Assembly: GCF_965363235.1 (NCBI RefSeq)
Contig: NC_134843.1
Location: 49,781,535-49,845,534, forward strand
Direction: 5' to 3'
Source: Mytilus galloprovincialis
Taxonomy: Eukaryota > Mollusca > Bivalvia > Mytilida > Mytilidae
Length of the DNA: 64,000 bases
Positions within the stretch are counted from its first letter, which is position 1, and every line of letters starts with the position of its first letter. The notes below the pieces were generated by a model. It was not told the DNA's origin and did no database searches. It saw only the letters and a program-made list of their open reading frames with translations. Positions 60,507 to 64,000 of the stretch are shown one piece after another. A program made the position numbers and the translations under genes.

Positions 60507-60630
60507 ATGAAATCATAGGCACTTGTTTCTGTCAATATGGGGTTTACTATCCATACCCGTACGGGTGATTTTTCGTACGGGTATGGATAGTAAACTATAT
60601 ATTGACAGAAACAAGTGCCTTTTCATGAAA
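60507..60630. mobile_element. Foldback element, near-perfect palindrome
   Basis: Arms aggcacttgtttctgtcaat (60517) and its complement ending at 60620 extend through ttactatccatacccgtacg / cgtacgggtatggatagtaa: about 47-bp arms with a small mismatch patch and a short loop. Partial pairing continues outward to about 60507 and 60630. Confidence 0.8.
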
Positions 60631-60639
60631 CATGTTCAC

Positions 60640-63600
60640 CTCATCCAATCTTTTATTCGATGCAGATACAAAAATCGACTTCTCTATATGGTTAAATTCA
60701 CTCAAAATTCCAGTCGAGTTTTTTTTGGCATATTAAGCACTACATAAAATTGAACGACTTTTTTCTTTTCTTTGGACTTATTGGAGCAAGTTGCAACGGA
60801 CTTCACATATCACGGAATATTTACTGAAACTATCCGTCAATTATTTTGATTTTACAATAAGACTTTTCTGACAAAGTATATTTGATGTTTTATAACCAAA
60901 AAACATAGAATATAAACATATACAAACAAAGTATGTGGCATATATGTGCACTTTAATTGAAAATATGTGTATATAATAGCGAAAAAGGTAGTAATTCCAT
61001 ATATCAGTTGAGAGCAAATTATTGACTAATACACAAAATGTGACGGAAGGCAACTGATTAAGTTCCGTGTCGAAATTGAAGTTTTTAGTCCATTCTTTTT
61101 CCATTGATTTCTTAAGGTTTTTTTCATATTTTGGTTCCGAAATTTTTATCACTTATTAGTTTTATGAAATACTATATGCTTAAAATATTATGGGATAATT
61201 TTTATTACTGCTATGAAGAAGAAACCAAAGTTTGTGTCTGAATTTGCAATTAAAATTACCTCAATTTTAAACAGTCCAAACTTCGCAAATTTTATAGATT
61301 AGAAGAAAATAAAATACTAAATAGAATATTTTGAAATATAAGAATGGCTTCAGGAAAAACTATTTCAATTAAATGTGAGAAAACATACACATTTTTTCAT
61401 TTTGAAAAAGGGGGGTTGAAACTCTGCAATATACTACTAGTCATTAAAACGACTTTTTAGAAAAATGAGACCGTACAAAATTCTGACGACAGGGCAAAAA
61501 CTAAAGAAGACATATTTGTCTTTAAGTTAAGACCATTTTTAGCCGTGTGTTATTTGGGGAGATTAAACTCGCGATCTAGACGACTTTTACACTTCTGTCA
61601 CCGCACTGTATGTGTCAATCAATATAGCTGGAAAAACCCGGAATTATATATTTTACCTATAAAATTCCCCTTTTAGACTAAGAGGTGGAATTATGGGATG
61701 TTTGTACCAAACCTTAATATTAAAAGAAGAAATCAAATCAAGCAGCTAGAAATATTACGGGGTATTGACATTTTAAAGAAATAATTTCGTTAATAGATTT
61801 GAAGCTTTATATTCTCATGCAGTACGTTAGTAACGATATACATTTCATGTAAAGTTTGAATTTTTTTTCAACAGTTCAAATTCTACCAGTCCGTTATTAA
61901 GGAAGCCACCATTTCAATCCCGAATTTGTTGGTATGCAATGGCTAAATAAATCAACCAAAATGTCACATTTTGTGCCTACAAATATTTTAGTCAAAATAA
62001 CACCGTTCAGAAGCGTGCAAAAAGTAAAAATATATCCACGCTTTATATATTTGACATTGGGAGGATACACTTGACGTCACAATATTTAATTGTCCAAGAC
62101 GATGAAATAGTTTAGCGGAATTTTTCATTTATGGCATTTTAAAGCCAAAATATTCATTAAAATAAGTAATTTGTTTTACTATGTTGCTTCAGAATGTAGA
62201 TTACTGTGCTGTATTTCAATATGCCACATATTAAAACAAATTCCATTTTTCCAAGATATCTTGGCTTAAAAATGCACTAAATTAAAAAGATCCGCGGGAC
62301 TATGACACCTGATTCTGCGACAGAAAAATATGTAATACAACAATCATTTTTGATATGTGTCTATAATTGTAGATCAAAAGATCAGGGTCATATTTGAAAA
62401 GTCCAGTGCTGTAGATAGTTATCACCAGCGCGTTACTTTATATTTACATCACTTGCTATATATATGGACCTTTAATGTTGATTCAACAGTCTGATTTTGT
62501 CCTCGGTTAATAAATAGAATCTCAACATATATCATATTGACCTCTTCAAGAGTTCATAATTGATAAATTTTTGAGGCTGTCGTTTAAATTAGTCAAAAAT
62601 AATCATAATGGTTGTTTAACAATAAACTAGTTTCCCTACATCATACATAGTCTACATAGAAGTTGATTTATGTGCAATGTCATGCTATTATACTTGTAAT
62701 GTTGTGAACACTTTATTTATTAACAAATACGTTGTGTAAAGAAACTTGAAAAATGGGTATTTAAAAATCTTTTTATCATTTATATACATATATTCATTTC
62801 AAAAATGTTAAATGACAGCTTTGTAAAACATATTATTAATTCAACAGTGTAATCAGAGTATTATATCAATATGTTTTATGTTTGAATAGGACCAAATGAT
62901 TTATAAGCTATTATTTATTTTTCATTTGTTTTTTGATAACCATTGGATATATTTTTCAAAACTTCCTTGTTGAGTCTAAAAGTACCTGTTTCTCATTGGA
63001 TCACAGCACATGTTTGAATTAAAAATGTCGACGCAATTATCTTTTTGTTATGTTTTCAAAAATGTAGAAAACATATTGCAACCAAGGAAGACAAACATTT
63101 TCAATCTAAAAATGTCATTTTTTTTAAAGACGAAAAGAAATAAAATGACCCAGTACTAGAAAAATACACGAAGCAAGTTATTGTGAAAGTCCAAATAACT
63201 GTTTATTCCTGTTAAATAAATAATGGAGTGGATATCTGTGAGGTCGATGTTTTTATTCCCAGGAATTGGTATATCAATTCGATTATATTACGCTTTTCTG
63301 TTGAAATGGACTAAAAATCCTGCCAATTTTTGTTTTCACAAATCGTCTTCTAATGTTATCCATACACCCTCACATTCTTTTTAATGATACTTTATTCAAA
63401 TTAGAACAACGCAAAATCAAATATTTTATAGAATATGCCATTTTGACTACTTCAGTTCTTGGACCATTTCTTTTATCTAACCGCATTATTAGCAATTTTG
63501 TTTTTAATGTAGATATCAAAATGCAACAAACGATTTTTGCTGAACAAAATCAAAATACAACATTTCAAATTTCAAGGAAATGGTATCATAAACAGTTAAA

Positions 63601-64000
63601 ATATTAGCAAATCTGTAAACGAAATATATCTGTAGCGATTTCATTTTATTGAATAATGTTAATGTGTTCAATATATCAAATTCATTCAACTGATTAAACC
63701 CATTTGCAAAGAAGACGAATGGTAATCAATGAAAAATATTTGTGTTTACCCTCTTTGTACTATCAGTGACAGAATAATGTAGCCAACATTTCCATTTGAA
63801 TATGAATTGTGGACAATGTTGTTGAATTCTAGTGAATACGATACTATAAAATAAACAATAAACAAATTACGACTCGCAAATAAAAGTAGTTTGTTAATAA
63901 TGATATTTTTGGTGTTCATTATTTTCAAAAGATTCCAGATTTAAAATAAAATCCAGTAACAACCGTTTTAGTAAGTTGTCATCTTCATTCCATATCGCGT
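60640..64000. other. No gene recognised
   Basis: An 84-codon ORF at 63353-63607 and a 103-codon minus ORF at 60841-61152 have no recognisable motif and no convincing exon boundaries. A fragment near 62850-62960 resembles the 55-57 kb direct repeats. Confidence 0.35.

Noticed and set aside
63353..63607. 84-codon ORF
   Set aside because: No recognised family, no clear exon boundaries; kept only as a note in the gap entry.

Overview
The window is AT-rich eukaryotic DNA with long introns and a dense load of decayed interspersed repeats. Several repeat families here, the hammerhead-bearing units among them, are ones I know from marine mussels, so I infer a bivalve mollusc, most likely Mytilidae. 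No operons, CRISPR arrays or rRNA genes were seen.

Two genes can be reconstructed exon by exon, both on the + strand and in tandem. Gene 1 (about 23.2-33.8 kb, 6 coding exons, 277 aa) encodes a signal peptide, two immunoglobulin-like domains, one membrane helix and a short lysine/acid-rich tail. Gene 2 (about 38.85-53.2 kb, 10 coding exons, 607 aa) encodes a signal peptide, four Ig-like domains, one membrane helix and a 146-residue tail. The tail carries an ITIM-type motif (LNYSEV) and an ITSM-type motif (TIYLEI) 25 residues apart. Nearly all introns are phase 1, and both membrane exons are exactly 108 nt, so the two genes look like divergent tandem relatives. Together they resemble a small cluster of innate-immune-type IgSF receptors, one of them probably inhibitory.

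The rest is mobile DNA. A long intact reverse-transcriptase ORF of Penelope-like type lies at 9.4-11.7 kb, followed by a 3' region with a 241-bp tandem duplication that ends in a hammerhead-like motif. Four decayed relatives lie in the same orientation (about 1-2.8, 4.3-5.1, 27.9-29.6 and 35.3-35.8 kb); one sits inside an intron of gene 1. Short elements carrying type I hammerhead ribozymes occur repeatedly, in places as tandem or permuted 364-bp units like retrozymes. One near-intact ribozyme lies in sense orientation inside an intron of gene 2. A second, diverged ribozyme family with compensatory changes in stem III is embedded in roughly 700-bp direct repeats at 54.9-57.9 kb.

Other features are terminal-inverted-repeat and foldback elements (3.8, 5.6, 6.3, 34.2, 47.2, 60.5 kb and three small ones in one gene 2 intron), a nested pair of tRNA-like SINEs at 20.8-21.5 kb, a 21-bp minisatellite near 19.0 kb, and a decayed coding relic on the minus strand near 59-60.5 kb. 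Functions of both receptors are inferred from domain architecture; all exon joins are by eye from splice consensus and phase.
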